A DNA stretch of 27,478 nucleotides. Origin: Acidobacteriota bacterium. Lineage in GTDB: Bacteria > Acidobacteriota > Terriglobia > Terriglobales > Acidobacteriaceae. Numbering within the stretch: position 1 is the first letter of the stretch; each line of letters begins with the position of its first letter. Below the pieces are notes generated by a model that did no database searches, was not told the DNA's origin, and saw only the letters and a program-made list of their open reading frames with translations. Where the stretch lies: contig JAJYAE010000020.1 of assembly GCA_021779695.1 (NCBI GenBank), positions 1 through 27,478 on the forward strand, in the 5' to 3' direction. Both the position numbers and the translations under genes were made by a program. This document shows positions 7,983 through 16,432 of the stretch, piece after piece.

Positions 7983-8673
7983 AGCGGGGCGTGGTGGCCT
8001 GAATGAGCTGGGTTGCCAGGGAACAGAGTCCCTGACGGAAGACTTCGCGAACTGAAGCGGCGGTCCAGGCGGCGCGGGGACCGGCGTGGGCGGCGAGCAG
8101 GCTGGCGGTCTCAGTGGAAGTGAAACCGGCGACGGCACGAAAAGCGAAGATGACGCGAGAGTCCATGGGGAGGTCGTTGAGCCAGGCGCGGACTTTGTCG
8201 CGTTCGGGGCCGCCCATCATTTCCTGTAACTGCTTGCCATAGGCGCCGGCTGCATCGAGGTCATCGTCTTCAATGCAGCTGGAGGCGGCGATGGGCAGGG
8301 TGGGAGCCGCGAGGCAGCCGGGCTGACGGCGCTCCAGAAGCTCCACGGCGGCGACGGCGAGGGCACGGCGACTGCTCATGCGGGCCTGTTCGGCGTCATC
8401 GCATGCGGAGATTTCCGCGTGGGTGACGGCATGCTCTACGAGGTTGACGCTGTCTTCCCCCTCGCCGACGAGCATGGCGGCGAGGCTGTAAAGGCTGGCG
8501 GCGATGAGGTCAAAGACGGAGTCAAGGCCTGCGAAGGCCTGCTTGACGGTGGAATCGTCTTTGGGCTGGCCATCGAGGAGGTTGGAAAGCCTGTGGGCGA
8601 AGTTGCGGCCCTCCTGGGAGACGGGCTGCGGTGGGATGAGGCTCTCGCCAGGAGTGGACGGGTGTTCAGCCAT
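7981..8673 (-). CDS. Uncharacterised protein with a degenerate sigma-factor region 4-like C-terminus
   Basis: About 230 aa, function not recognised. The ATG at 8671-8673 (MAEHPSTPGES) is preferred over the upstream in-frame start at 8739 because the upstream part looks non-coding and a GGAG lies 11 nt before this ATG. The C-terminal part (about 160-225), VRAWLNDLPMDSRVIFAFRAVAGF, followed by a helix pair, looks like the LP-x-xxR-xxF-xLR region 4 of ECF sigma factors. The recognition helix is not canonical, and the first half has no clear region 2. The protein is acidic and Ala-rich. It could be an anti-sigma partner or a decayed sigma factor. It is divergent from ppk1 and 210 bp upstream of tolC on the same strand. 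Confidence 0.7.
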   Translation of the reverse strand: MAEHPSTPGESLIPPQPVSQEGRNFAHRLSNLLDGQPKDDSTVKQAFAGLDSVFDLIAASLYSLAAMLVGEGEDSVNLVEHAVTHAEISACDDAEQARMSSRRALAVAAVELLERRQPGCLAAPTLPIAASSCIEDDDLDAAGAYGKQLQEMMGGPERDKVRAWLNDLPMDSRVIFAFRAVAGFTSTETASLLAAHAGPRAAWTAASVREVFRQGLCSLATQLIQATTPR

Positions 8674-8859
8674 TCGTGCGCAGTCTCCGAAAGGGTAGTT
8701 CCCTTCCCTATGGTCCACCCGGCGGGCGGCGCGGGTCAATGCGTGCAGGGAATGACGCGAGCGGGCGGAGATGCCAATTGGATGAAGAGGCGGGATGACG
8801 CTGTGGGAGCTGAGGGAAACGCGGTAGACTTGGCATCACGGCATACTGGAACGCAGGCG

Positions 8860-11022
8860 ATGGCGAAGGCAAGCCCCAAACAGAAGCTGTTTAACGGACG
8901 CGACCACTCGTGGATGCAATTTAACCGGCGCGTGCTGGAAGAAGCTGAGGACGCGACGAATCCGCTGCTGGAGCGGGTCAAGTTTCTGGCGATCACGGGG
9001 TCAAACCTGGACGAGTATGTGGAGGTCCGACAGGCCGGGCTGCTGCAACGGATTGAAGACGGCTACCAGGAGCCGGGATACGACGGACTGCTGCCCGAGG
9101 AGTGCCTGTCTGTGCTGACGGCAGAGATCCACAGCTTTGTGGAGGCGCAGTATCGCTGTTGGAATGAGCACCTTTTGCCGGAGTTGAAGGACCATGGGAT
9201 CCGGCTGCTGGAGTGGGAGGAACTGAACGACGAGGCACGGGCCCATGCGCAGAGCTATTTTGTGCGCGAGGTCGATCCGCTGCTGACGCCGATTGCGATT
9301 GATCCAGCCCATCCATTTCCGCGGGTACTGAACAAGGCGCTTTGTCTGGCGCTGCTTCTGAAGCGAAAGCGCCGCACGTCAGGGCCGGCGATTCTGGGTG
9401 TCGTGACGGTGCCTCGGGCACTGCCGCGGTTTGTGCGGCTGCCGGGCGAGGATGGGCGGTATGACTACCTGCTGCTGCAGGACCTGATTGCGCAGAATCT
9501 TTCGGGAATGTATCGCGGGTACGAAGTGCTGGCGCGGGCGGCGTTCCGTGTGACGCGCAATTCGAATCTGTACATCGAAGAAGAAGAGGCCCGTTCTCTG
9601 CTGGAAACGATTCGCGTGGAACTGCACAACCGGCGCAAAGGCGATGCGGTTCGGCTGGAGGTGGAAGCAGGTGCGCACGCGGAGATTGTGGAACGGCTGC
9701 GCGTGAACTTTGAGCTGGACGAGGACCAGGTGTTCCAGTGCGACGGGCCGATGAATCTGTCTCGGCTGATGTTTTTCTACAGCGACATTGAACAGCCGGC
9801 GCTGAAGTTTGCGCCGTTTACGCCCAAGCCGCTGCATCTGAGCCGGAAGGCGCTCAATATCTTTGATGAGTTGCGGCTGCACGACGTGCTGCTTCACCAC
9901 CCTTATGATTCGTACGACCCTGTGGTGGACTTCATTCAACAAGGGGCGGAAGACCCGGCGGTGGTGAGTATGAAGCAGACACTCTACCGCACGAGCAGCG
10001 ATTCGCCGATGTTTGGAGCGCTGACGGAAGCGGCCGCTACCAAGGAAGCGACGCTGGTGGTGGAGCTGATGGCGCGATTCGATGAGGCGTCGAACATCCG
10101 CTGGGCGCGCAGCATGGAAGATGCGGGGGTGCAGGTGTTCCACGGCGTGGTGGGACTGAAGACACACTGCAAGCTGGCTCTGCTGGTGCGGCGGGACGAG
10201 GATGGCGTGACGCGGCGCTACTGCCACCTGGGGACGGGCAACTACAACCCGGTGACCGCACGGTTCTACACGGACCTGAGTGTCCTGACGAGCGATCCGC
10301 AGATTACCGAGCGCGTTCACATGGTCTTTAACTATCTGACGGCGCATGCAGAGGTGGATGATTACCGGCCGCTGCTGGTGGCTCCGCTGACGATGGCGGA
10401 GAGCTTTCTGGGCCTGATTCGGCGCGAGGCAGAGCATGCACGGGACGGCCGGCCGGCACACATCGTCGCGAAGATGAACGCTCTGCTGGAGCCGAGCGTG
10501 GTGGAGGCGCTGTACGCGGCGTCGCAGGCGGGCGTGGAAGTGGACCTGATTGTGCGGGGATTGTCGATTTTGCGGCCGGGGGTAAAGGGACTCTCGGAGC
10601 GGATTCGCGTGCGATCGATTGTGGGCCGTTTCCTGGAGCACTCGCGAATCTTCCACTTTGCCAACGGAGGACACGACGAGATTTACGTGGGATCTGCGGA
10701 CTGGATGCCGCGGAATCTCTTCGAACGTTGCGAGGTGGTGTTTCCAGTGCGCGACCCGGCGGTGAAAGCGCGGATACACGATGAAATTCTGCCGGCGCTG
10801 CTGGCGGATACGGTGAAGGCGCGGCTACAGCAATCGGACGGGAGCTATTTGCGGGCCTCAACGGTCTACAAAGGCGCGCCGGTGTTCAACAGCCAGGAGT
10901 TTCTGATGCGGGTGGCCGAAGGCAAAGCAGATCTGGATGAGATTCCGCAGGGTTCGCCCGCAAAGAAGCCGGTGCGGCAGGCGGGACGCCGCAGCCCGCG
11001 GAAAGCCGACGCGGCGGACTGA
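8860..11022 (+). CDS. ppk: Polyphosphate kinase Ppk1
   Basis: Makes polyphosphate reversibly from the gamma-phosphate of ATP; 720 aa, the usual Ppk1 length. The open frame extends upstream to 8419, but the ATG at 8860 begins a typical N-terminus (LFNGRDHSWMQFNRRVLEEA, LDEYVEVRQAGL), so that start is chosen. The phosphorylated histidine is His436 in HGVVGLKTHCKLAL, matching E. coli His435. The second conserved histidine is His594 in FLEHSRIFHF, matching His592. The phospholipase-D-like HLGTGNYNP and GSADWMPRNLFERCE motifs are also present. Downstream on the same strand lies sixA and on the opposite strand ppx/gppA, making a polyphosphate-related neighbourhood. The Shine-Dalgarno is weak. Confidence 0.97.
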   Translation: MAKASPKQKLFNGRDHSWMQFNRRVLEEAEDATNPLLERVKFLAITGSNLDEYVEVRQAGLLQRIEDGYQEPGYDGLLPEECLSVLTAEIHSFVEAQYRCWNEHLLPELKDHGIRLLEWEELNDEARAHAQSYFVREVDPLLTPIAIDPAHPFPRVLNKALCLALLLKRKRRTSGPAILGVVTVPRALPRFVRLPGEDGRYDYLLLQDLIAQNLSGMYRGYEVLARAAFRVTRNSNLYIEEEEARSLLETIRVELHNRRKGDAVRLEVEAGAHAEIVERLRVNFELDEDQVFQCDGPMNLSRLMFFYSDIEQPALKFAPFTPKPLHLSRKALNIFDELRLHDVLLHHPYDSYDPVVDFIQQGAEDPAVVSMKQTLYRTSSDSPMFGALTEAAATKEATLVVELMARFDEASNIRWARSMEDAGVQVFHGVVGLKTHCKLALLVRRDEDGVTRRYCHLGTGNYNPVTARFYTDLSVLTSDPQITERVHMVFNYLTAHAEVDDYRPLLVAPLTMAESFLGLIRREAEHARDGRPAHIVAKMNALLEPSVVEALYAASQAGVEVDLIVRGLSILRPGVKGLSERIRVRSIVGRFLEHSRIFHFANGGHDEIYVGSADWMPRNLFERCEVVFPVRDPAVKARIHDEILPALLADTVKARLQQSDGSYLRASTVYKGAPVFNSQEFLMRVAEGKADLDEIPQGSPAKKPVRQAGRRSPRKADAAD

Positions 11023-11106
11023 AGGCGCGGCAGGCGACAGCCACCCGGGAAGAAGTGAAGGGCGGGCCAACCCCGCGGCCGCAATGCGTCTCCTACAATA
11101 AGAGAA

Positions 11107-12009
11107 GTGCCACTTCCCCTGGCCAATTCGAACGAACTTTTGTGTGCTGATGCGCCGCGTAGCGCGAGTGTGCGTTGCGTGGAGGTACCTGCGGCGCTGC
11201 GCTTGTGGCATCTGAGCAGCCTGGATGCGCCGAGCGTGGCGGTGGTGTGGTCGCTGGCCGTGGCGTGGACCGCGGGAGTGCATCTGCCAGGTTGGGTTCC
11301 GGTGATGCTGGCCCTGGGAACCTGGTCCGTGTACATTGGCGACCGTCTGCTCGACGCGCGGGCCGGTTTGGCCGCGGGCGAAGTAAACCGGCTGCGGGAG
11401 CGGCACTTCTTCCACTGGCGATACCGGCGGGTGATGACTCCGCTGGCGGTGATGGCGGGCGCGGTGGCGGCAGCAATGATATTTGCACTGATGCCGGCAG
11501 CGATTCGCGAGCGGAATGCCGTGCTGGGCGCGGCGGCGCTGGTGTACTTTTCTGGAGTACACGCACCGGGGCTGCGATGGCTGCGGCTGCTCCCGAAGGA
11601 GCTGGTGGTGGGAGTTCTGTTCACGGCGGGATGCGCCTTGCCGACACTGACGCGGATGTGGCTGGGGCACGGCGCGTCGAGCATGGTGCACCTGCTGCTG
11701 ATGGCCGTGACAATGCTGGCCGCGCTGGCGTGGCTGAATTGCCATGCGATTGAGCGGTGGGAGTCGGAGTCGCGACGCGGGATCGATGGAATCATGGTTG
11801 CGTCGGCCACGTTGACATGCGCGTGCCTGATGGTTGGGGCGGCAATGGGCGGCAGCGCCCCGCGCCTGGCCGAGCTGATGGCGTGCGCGGCGACGAGTGC
11901 GGCACTGCTGGGTGTGCTGGATGCATTGCGGGCGCGGGTTTCTCCGATGGCGCTGCGTGCGGCCGCGGACCTGGTGCTGCTGACGCCGCTGGTGTGCCTG
12001 GCTCGATGA
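11107..12009 (+). CDS. Polytopic membrane protein, possibly UbiA-superfamily-like
   Basis: About 300 aa with roughly seven or eight hydrophobic segments. I do not recognise it with confidence. The sequence WSVYIGDRLLDAR (73-85) has an Asp pair (D79, D83) at the end of a helix, followed by RERHFFHWRY (97-106). This is reminiscent of the Asp-rich substrate loop of UbiA prenyltransferases, but the canonical NDxxD motif is absent. The start is GTG at 11107, and a TACAAT box ends 7 nt upstream, which would give a nearly leaderless transcript. Its stop overlaps the start of the methyltransferase (ATGA), so the two are translationally coupled. A role in modifying a lipid or quinone is only a guess. 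Confidence 0.82.
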   Translation: MPLPLANSNELLCADAPRSASVRCVEVPAALRLWHLSSLDAPSVAVVWSLAVAWTAGVHLPGWVPVMLALGTWSVYIGDRLLDARAGLAAGEVNRLRERHFFHWRYRRVMTPLAVMAGAVAAAMIFALMPAAIRERNAVLGAAALVYFSGVHAPGLRWLRLLPKELVVGVLFTAGCALPTLTRMWLGHGASSMVHLLLMAVTMLAALAWLNCHAIERWESESRRGIDGIMVASATLTCACLMVGAAMGGSAPRLAELMACAATSAALLGVLDALRARVSPMALRAAADLVLLTPLVCLAR

Positions 12010-12653
12010 AAGGCCTCGCGAATTTCAACGGTATTGCGCGCTGGTACGAGACGCTGGAAGCGGCGACCTTCGGCACGAGGCTTTGGCAGTGCCGATGCGC
12101 TTTTCTGAATGAGCTGAAAACGCGGCGCAGCGCACTGGTGCTGGGTGACGGCGATGGCCGCTTCACGGCGCGCCTGCTGGATGAGAATCCGATGGTTCTT
12201 GTAGACGCCGTGGACGCGAGCGTGGAGATGCTACGCGCATTAGTGCGCAATGCGGGGAAACGTGCGGGGCGGGTACGGATCCGGCTGGCCGACGCGCGGG
12301 AGTGGGAGCCCGAAGGTGAATCCTACGACCTGATTGTGACGCATTTCTTTCTGGACTGCCTGACGACGGTGGAGGTTGCCGCGCTGGCGGAACGACTTCG
12401 CAAGCATGTGCGACCGGATGCGCTATGGGTTATTTCGGAGTTTGCGATTCCAGATGGCTTGTATGGCCGGCTGGTGGCATGGCCGCTGGTCCAGGCGCTG
12501 TATCTGGCTTTCTTCGTCCTGACGGGGCTGCGGGTGCAGCGGCTGCCCAGGTGGCGCGAGGTGATGGAAGCCGCCGGATTTGCGCGGATTGCGGAGCGGA
12601 GATTTGTGGGCGGACTTCTGCAAAGCGAGCTGTGGAGACCAGAAGCGCGATGA
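12006..12653 (+). CDS. Class I SAM-dependent methyltransferase
   Basis: Protein of 215 aa with a Rossmann methyltransferase core. Motif I is LVLGDGDGRFTARLL (about 44-58), a variant of the usual GxGxG. An acidic end of strand 2 is at VDAVDASVEML, motif II-like RIRLADAREW follows, and YDLIVTHFFLDCLT matches motif IV. The late hydrophobic segment AWPLVQALYLAFFVLTGLR may bring it to the membrane, consistent with the upstream membrane protein. The open frame continues upstream to 11757, but the ATG overlapping the preceding stop by 4 bp is the sensible start. The substrate is unknown. The pair sits between ppk and sixA. Confidence 0.88.
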   Translation: MKGLANFNGIARWYETLEAATFGTRLWQCRCAFLNELKTRRSALVLGDGDGRFTARLLDENPMVLVDAVDASVEMLRALVRNAGKRAGRVRIRLADAREWEPEGESYDLIVTHFFLDCLTTVEVAALAERLRKHVRPDALWVISEFAIPDGLYGRLVAWPLVQALYLAFFVLTGLRVQRLPRWREVMEAAGFARIAERRFVGGLLQSELWRPEAR

Positions 12654-12675
12654 GCCGTGGAGATTCGGGGGTGAC

Positions 12676-12703
12676 TTGGACCACGACCGGATCTTGTTAA
12701 GAT
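12676..12703 (+). promoter_or_regulatory. Candidate sigma70 promoter for sixA
   Basis: TTGGAC (12676-12681), a 16-nt spacer and TAAGAT (12698-12703) lie in the 121-bp gap before sixA. The predicted transcript would start about 65 nt before the ATG. Matches to consensus are 4 of 6 and 5 of 6. Confidence 0.45.
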
Positions 12704-12774
12704 CGTGCTAGAATTGCCAGCAAACGGAGCGATATTCCACTTTATTTGTTTTCTTTGCCTGGTCAATCCTCCCT

Positions 12775-13302
12775 ATGAACCTCTACTTAATGCGCCACGC
12801 CAATGCTGGTCTTCGGCGCGAGAATCCCATTCTCGATGTGAAACGCGCTCTGGTGAAAGAGGGCAAAGATCAGTGCATGCTGATGGCGCGGATGCTGAGT
12901 GGAATGAAGGTGCAATTTGACGTCATTGTGTCGAGTCCCTTGAAGCGGGCGCTGCAAACGGCGCAATTTGTGGGGACTGAAATGGGCTACGACGCCAAGG
13001 TGGAGGTGAGCCCGGCGCTGGCTCCGGATGCAGACTTTGCGGCCTTTCAGCAACTGATCGACTGCTATGCGGACCGGGAAGACGTGCTGATGGTGGGGCA
13101 TAATCCGAACCTGTTTAAGTTCCTGGGCCGGTTGATCACGGTCAATGGCGGCGCGGGCGTACGGATGCGCAAAGGTTCGGTTGCAAGGATCGCGTTGGAC
13201 AAGCATCCGCCGATGCTCCAGTGGCTGATTGATCCGCGGATGGCGCGCAACCTTTACGTGAGTGTGGCGAAGAGTTCGCGATCAAAGACCTCACGGAAGT
13301 AG
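12775..13302 (+). CDS. sixA: SixA-like phosphohistidine phosphatase (histidine phosphatase superfamily)
   Basis: Cytoplasmic protein of 175 aa. The RHG-type catalytic motif appears at the N-terminus as MNLYLMRHANAG with His8 as the phospho-acceptor. A second block, FDVIVSSPLKRALQTAQFV, supplies the conserved Arg, and VLMVGHNPNLFKFLGRLI supplies the second catalytic His. The short length and RHAxA motif place it in the SixA branch, which removes phosphate from histidine in phosphotransfer domains, for example ArcB or NPr in E. coli. The extra C-terminal tail overlaps the end of ppx/gppA on the other strand by 49 bp. Genes of this type commonly sit beside polyphosphate enzymes; a functional link is not proven. 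Confidence 0.9.
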   Translation: MNLYLMRHANAGLRRENPILDVKRALVKEGKDQCMLMARMLSGMKVQFDVIVSSPLKRALQTAQFVGTEMGYDAKVEVSPALAPDADFAAFQQLIDCYADREDVLMVGHNPNLFKFLGRLITVNGGAGVRMRKGSVARIALDKHPPMLQWLIDPRMARNLYVSVAKSSRSKTSRK

Positions 13303-14810
13303 GCAGCTTCCTTTCGCAGCGACCACAATTCCAGCTCTGCACCGGTACGGCCGGGCTTGATTTCAAGATAGACGCGCTTGGGGTAGAGTTTTGCGGTGAC
13401 GCGCAAGACGTCGCTGGCGCGATCCTGATTGAGCGCGACGGCCAGCCGCAGGAGCACGACGGCGCGATGGACATGTTTGTGCTCTTGCGCGGGGATGTTG
13501 CGAAGGGCGCGGTCGCCAGGTTGGGGGCGGCTTTTGCCGAGATATCGCGCGAGGGCGGAGACGATGGTGCGCTGCTCGGGCGTGTAGCCGTACATCTCCG
13601 AACTGGAGATGATGTACTGCGTGTGGCGATGATGTCCCTGATGATTAATGAACTTGCCTGTGTCGCGGAGGATGGCGGCGGCGGCGAGCCATCCTTCGTA
13701 CTCGGCTGGCAAGCGATGAAGTGATTTGAGTTCATTGAAGAGCTGGATGGCGTGGGCGCGGATCGGGTCGGCGAGGTGCGGATCGATGCCATAGCGGCGT
13801 GCGGTGGAGAGGACGCTATCCCAGCGCTCCTTTTCGAATTCGCGATGCCCTTCGGCGCGCGCGTCCTGCTCGGCGAGCATTTGAGCGAGAATGCCATCGC
13901 GAAGTCCGAGGGGTGAATACCGAAAGCCCGGGAGGTCAAAGGACTCGAGGAGCTCGGCGAAGACCTGAGCGCCGGCGACGATAATTTCGGCGCGACGGGG
14001 GCCGATACCGGGGATGGTCTCGCGTTCAGGGAGCGCGAGGCGGGCGACTTTCGACGCGATCTTGCGCACGAGCGGCGTGGCGGCGAGGGGCAAGATGGAG
14101 CGCCGGCTGTTTGTATTGCGGGCAGGCTTTTTTGTGGATTTGGCGAGGGCCGCACAGGCTTCAGCGAGCGCGGCAGCGGTTCCCGAAGTGGCGATAACCT
14201 GCGATATCGAGTGGGGCTGAATGCGGCGGTGAGCGCGGCGCAGCTCGCGGATGATCAGGCGACGCATCTGCGCGAGTCCCTGAGCGGATGGCGGATCTTC
14301 GGCGAGGAACTCTTCCGTGAGGCGGACTGCGCCAATGGGAAGACTGATGGTTTCGCGGATGCGCTTGTGCTCTGAGAGGGTAATCTCGCAACTGCCGCCG
14401 CCCAAATCAAAGAGCAGGACGCGGCCGTGGAGGCCGGGCTCGGATGCCATGAGTCCGTGGTGAATGAGGCGGCCTTCTTCGAGCCCAGAGATGATCTCAA
14501 TGTTCCAGCCGGTCTCTGCCTTCACCCAGGCCTGGAAGGCGGCTGCGTTGCGGGCATCGCGCATGGCGGCAGTGGCGACAATGCGGATGCGGTCAGCACC
14601 ATGGAGCTGGACCGCGCGGTGGAAGCGCTTGAGAGCGCGCAGCGTGGCGGCCATGGCGTCAGGGGAAACGAGGCCGGACTCGAAGACACTGGCACCAAGG
14701 CGCGTGACCTCACGATCTTCATGGAGGGTCTTGAGATGATGCGCGACGATTTTGGCAATCTTCAATCGGCAGGAGTTGGAACCGATGTCGATGGCGGCAA
14801 AGGTAGGCAT
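13254..14810 (-). CDS. ppx: Exopolyphosphatase / guanosine pentaphosphate phosphatase family (Ppx/GppA)
   Basis: 518 aa. Releases terminal phosphate from polyphosphate or converts pppGpp to ppGpp; sequence alone does not separate the two. The ASKHA-fold motifs are AAIDIGSNSCRLKI (5-18), SGLEEGRLI (108-116) with catalytic Glu112, and LLFDLGGGSCEITL (132-145). The C-terminal half is the usual all-helical HD-like domain, but its signature reads ILRDTGKF (380-387), so the metal-binding His of HD is Arg382. The later HQGHHRHTQYII stretch is kept. It converges on sixA with a 49-bp tail-to-tail overlap. With ppk it would set polyphosphate levels. Confidence 0.94.
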   Translation of the reverse strand: MPTFAAIDIGSNSCRLKIAKIVAHHLKTLHEDREVTRLGASVFESGLVSPDAMAATLRALKRFHRAVQLHGADRIRIVATAAMRDARNAAAFQAWVKAETGWNIEIISGLEEGRLIHHGLMASEPGLHGRVLLFDLGGGSCEITLSEHKRIRETISLPIGAVRLTEEFLAEDPPSAQGLAQMRRLIIRELRRAHRRIQPHSISQVIATSGTAAALAEACAALAKSTKKPARNTNSRRSILPLAATPLVRKIASKVARLALPERETIPGIGPRRAEIIVAGAQVFAELLESFDLPGFRYSPLGLRDGILAQMLAEQDARAEGHREFEKERWDSVLSTARRYGIDPHLADPIRAHAIQLFNELKSLHRLPAEYEGWLAAAAILRDTGKFINHQGHHRHTQYIISSSEMYGYTPEQRTIVSALARYLGKSRPQPGDRALRNIPAQEHKHVHRAVVLLRLAVALNQDRASDVLRVTAKLYPKRVYLEIKPGRTGAELELWSLRKEAAYFREVFDRELFATLT

Positions 14811-14904
14811 GGAGATGGGATTCTCGCTCCTGCGATGAGCAATAAGCTTCTGCGGTCAAGATACACGACGGAGCCGAAAGCTGTGCGGAGAAGAAATGGC
14901 GGGG

Positions 14905-14938
14905 AAAATGGTACGCCCTCCCGGAAGAGGGAGGGCGT
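14905..14938 (-). terminator. Intrinsic terminator of the sugar transferase gene
   Basis: Perfect 10-bp arms (14913-14922 and 14929-14938) with a 6-nt loop. On the minus strand the stem is followed after four bases by TTTT (complement of 14905-14908). It lies 31 bp downstream of the sugar transferase stop and upstream of the ppx start. Confidence 0.65.
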
Positions 14939-14968
14939 GGGGAGAAGGTGAACACCGCGCGGATCGAA

Positions 14969-15853
14969 TCAGTCAGCCTGCGCGAAGGACTCGTCGTGCG
15001 CGAGGACTTTAAGGCGGGCCGGTTCCGTGCGCGCATGCGCGTTGCGAACAGCCGGACGGAGAGGCTCGGAGTCGAGGCCGAGCACGCGGCTAATAACGGA
15101 GGTGTCCCAACGTCGCCGAAGGGTATCAAGGATGAGCTCGAAATCAGAAAAGAACGTTGCACGCGACATATATTCGGCATCGAGCCGGAGCTTGGCGGGC
15201 AGGACGACGGAGTGATAGTACGCGTCGAGGTCATGATTTGGCAGGCGGGCAAGGAACTGCTCCTCGCGTGCGAAAGCCATTGTGGCCGCACCGGTGATGC
15301 CCGGTCTGCAGTTGAGCAGAGTTGTCTGATGCGCGGGCAGCTTGGGGCGTGGCCCGACAAGACTCATATCACCGCGCAGCACGTTGAAAAGCTGCGGGAG
15401 TTCATCCAGCTTCCAGCGACGCAGGAATGGACCGACCGGCGTAAAGGTCTGGTTGCCAACAGTCGTGACGGAACTGCGCTGCGCTTCAGGAAGGTGGACC
15501 ATGGTGCGGAACTTGAAGATGGTGAAGGCATGACCGTGAAGGCCCATCCGCCTTTGCAGGAAGAGCACGGGGCCTTTGGAGGTGAGGCGAATCACCAAAG
15601 CAACCAGGAGAAATACCGGGACCAGCAAAGGCAGCGCGAGAAGCACGCAGGCGCAATCGAAGCAACGCTTGGATCCTGACAGGACCCAGGGACTGAGAGC
15701 GTCACCGAAGACATCCGAAACCAGGCTTAATCTGTGCTGCGAATGAGACCGCGTTTCGACAGCGCGGGCTGAGTCATCTCCATCCTGCGTGATGGTGGAG
15801 TGCACTCCGTCCACACTTTCAGTGGCCTCTGAGACGAGGGACCTTGCGCTCAA
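14969..15853 (-). CDS. Exopolysaccharide initiating sugar-1-phosphate transferase (bacterial sugar transferase family)
   Basis: About 294 aa. Transfers a sugar 1-phosphate from a nucleotide sugar to undecaprenyl phosphate, the first step of exopolysaccharide or O-antigen synthesis. The family motifs are [19 protein letters not shown] with one membrane helix, [19 protein letters not shown], and [22 protein letters not shown] followed by RPGITG. This is the short form, lacking the N-terminal multi-helix domain of WcaJ/WbaP. No ATG is available at the front: I favour the TTG at 15851-15853 because GGAGG lies 5 nt before it. Another TTG at 15865 precedes that GGAGG. It is divergent from the SLBB export gene, its likely partner. 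Confidence 0.92.
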   Translation of the reverse strand: MSARSLVSEATESVDGVHSTITQDGDDSARAVETRSHSQHRLSLVSDVFGDALSPWVLSGSKRCFDCACVLLALPLLVPVFLLVALVIRLTSKGPVLFLQRRMGLHGHAFTIFKFRTMVHLPEAQRSSVTTVGNQTFTPVGPFLRRWKLDELPQLFNVLRGDMSLVGPRPKLPAHQTTLLNCRPGITGAATMAFAREEQFLARLPNHDLDAYYHSVVLPAKLRLDAEYMSRATFFSDFELILDTLRRRWDTSVISRVLGLDSEPLRPAVRNAHARTEPARLKVLAHDESFAQAD

Positions 15854-16432
15854 TTCATCCTCCAAGGTTCATCAACCTAACGTATTGGGGGTGCAGATCG
15901 GTCTGGTCTGGCTTGATCCGCTCACTATTCAGCTTTGCAAGTTCAAGTCGTCGCGCCTGACGGCATGTTTAGTGTTGCTATACGGAGGCTTGTGCCGAGC
16001 TCCTCAACGCCGCCCTTGTTTGCGGCGCGCTTGCAGAAAACTCACACCTCTTTTGCACTAAATCTTGGCTCCATTCTACCCGATATCTCAACGAAAAAAT
16101 GCTGTAATTTATCGAGCGCGCATTTCTTTCGTCATGAAGGAAAACAAGAATCCTTGCGGCTATTAACTGAACAATCAACATGCATGGTTACTATCGAATG
16201 GGCTTGATTTGAGAGCTTGTCTGATGCAGTCGCGAAGGCGAGTTCATGCAGTTGCAGAGCTTGCGCAAATGAAATGAATCGTTTCAAGCGAAGTGCGAAT
16301 GCAGCAAATTGATTGCAATTGACGCAAAGATGATGGCTCTGCGACTGCCTGTTTCGTTGGAGATTGCAACAGAGAGGGAATCTGCCCTGCGCGATATCGG
16401 AGTTCGTTATTCGCAGTCCATTGTTTGTCCAG
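15854..16432. other. AT-enriched divergent intergenic region between the two exopolysaccharide genes
   Basis: About 0.6 kb without a credible gene. From about 16060 it becomes clearly more AT-rich than its surroundings, as expected for a regulatory region. A 14-bp inverted repeat, AATTG-ATTG-CAATT, is at 16307-16320. It should contain the promoter of the sugar transferase on the minus strand; I could not place its boxes reliably. Confidence 0.5.

Noticed and set aside
8419..8859. Upstream extension of ppk by 147 codons
   Set aside because: The extension overlaps the divergent sigma-like gene and has no similarity to Ppk N-termini; the ATG at 8860 gives the normal family length.
9379..10779. 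466-codon open frame on the minus strand inside ppk
   Set aside because: It is the antisense of a strongly conserved Ppk1 core. The translation is Arg/His/Gln-rich with no motif, a usual by-product of GC-rich codon use.
10858..11810. Long minus-strand frames over the ppk end and the UbiA-like gene
   Set aside because: Composition is dominated by Arg, His, Ser and Ala with no hydrophobic or catalytic pattern, and they oppose well-supported plus-strand genes.
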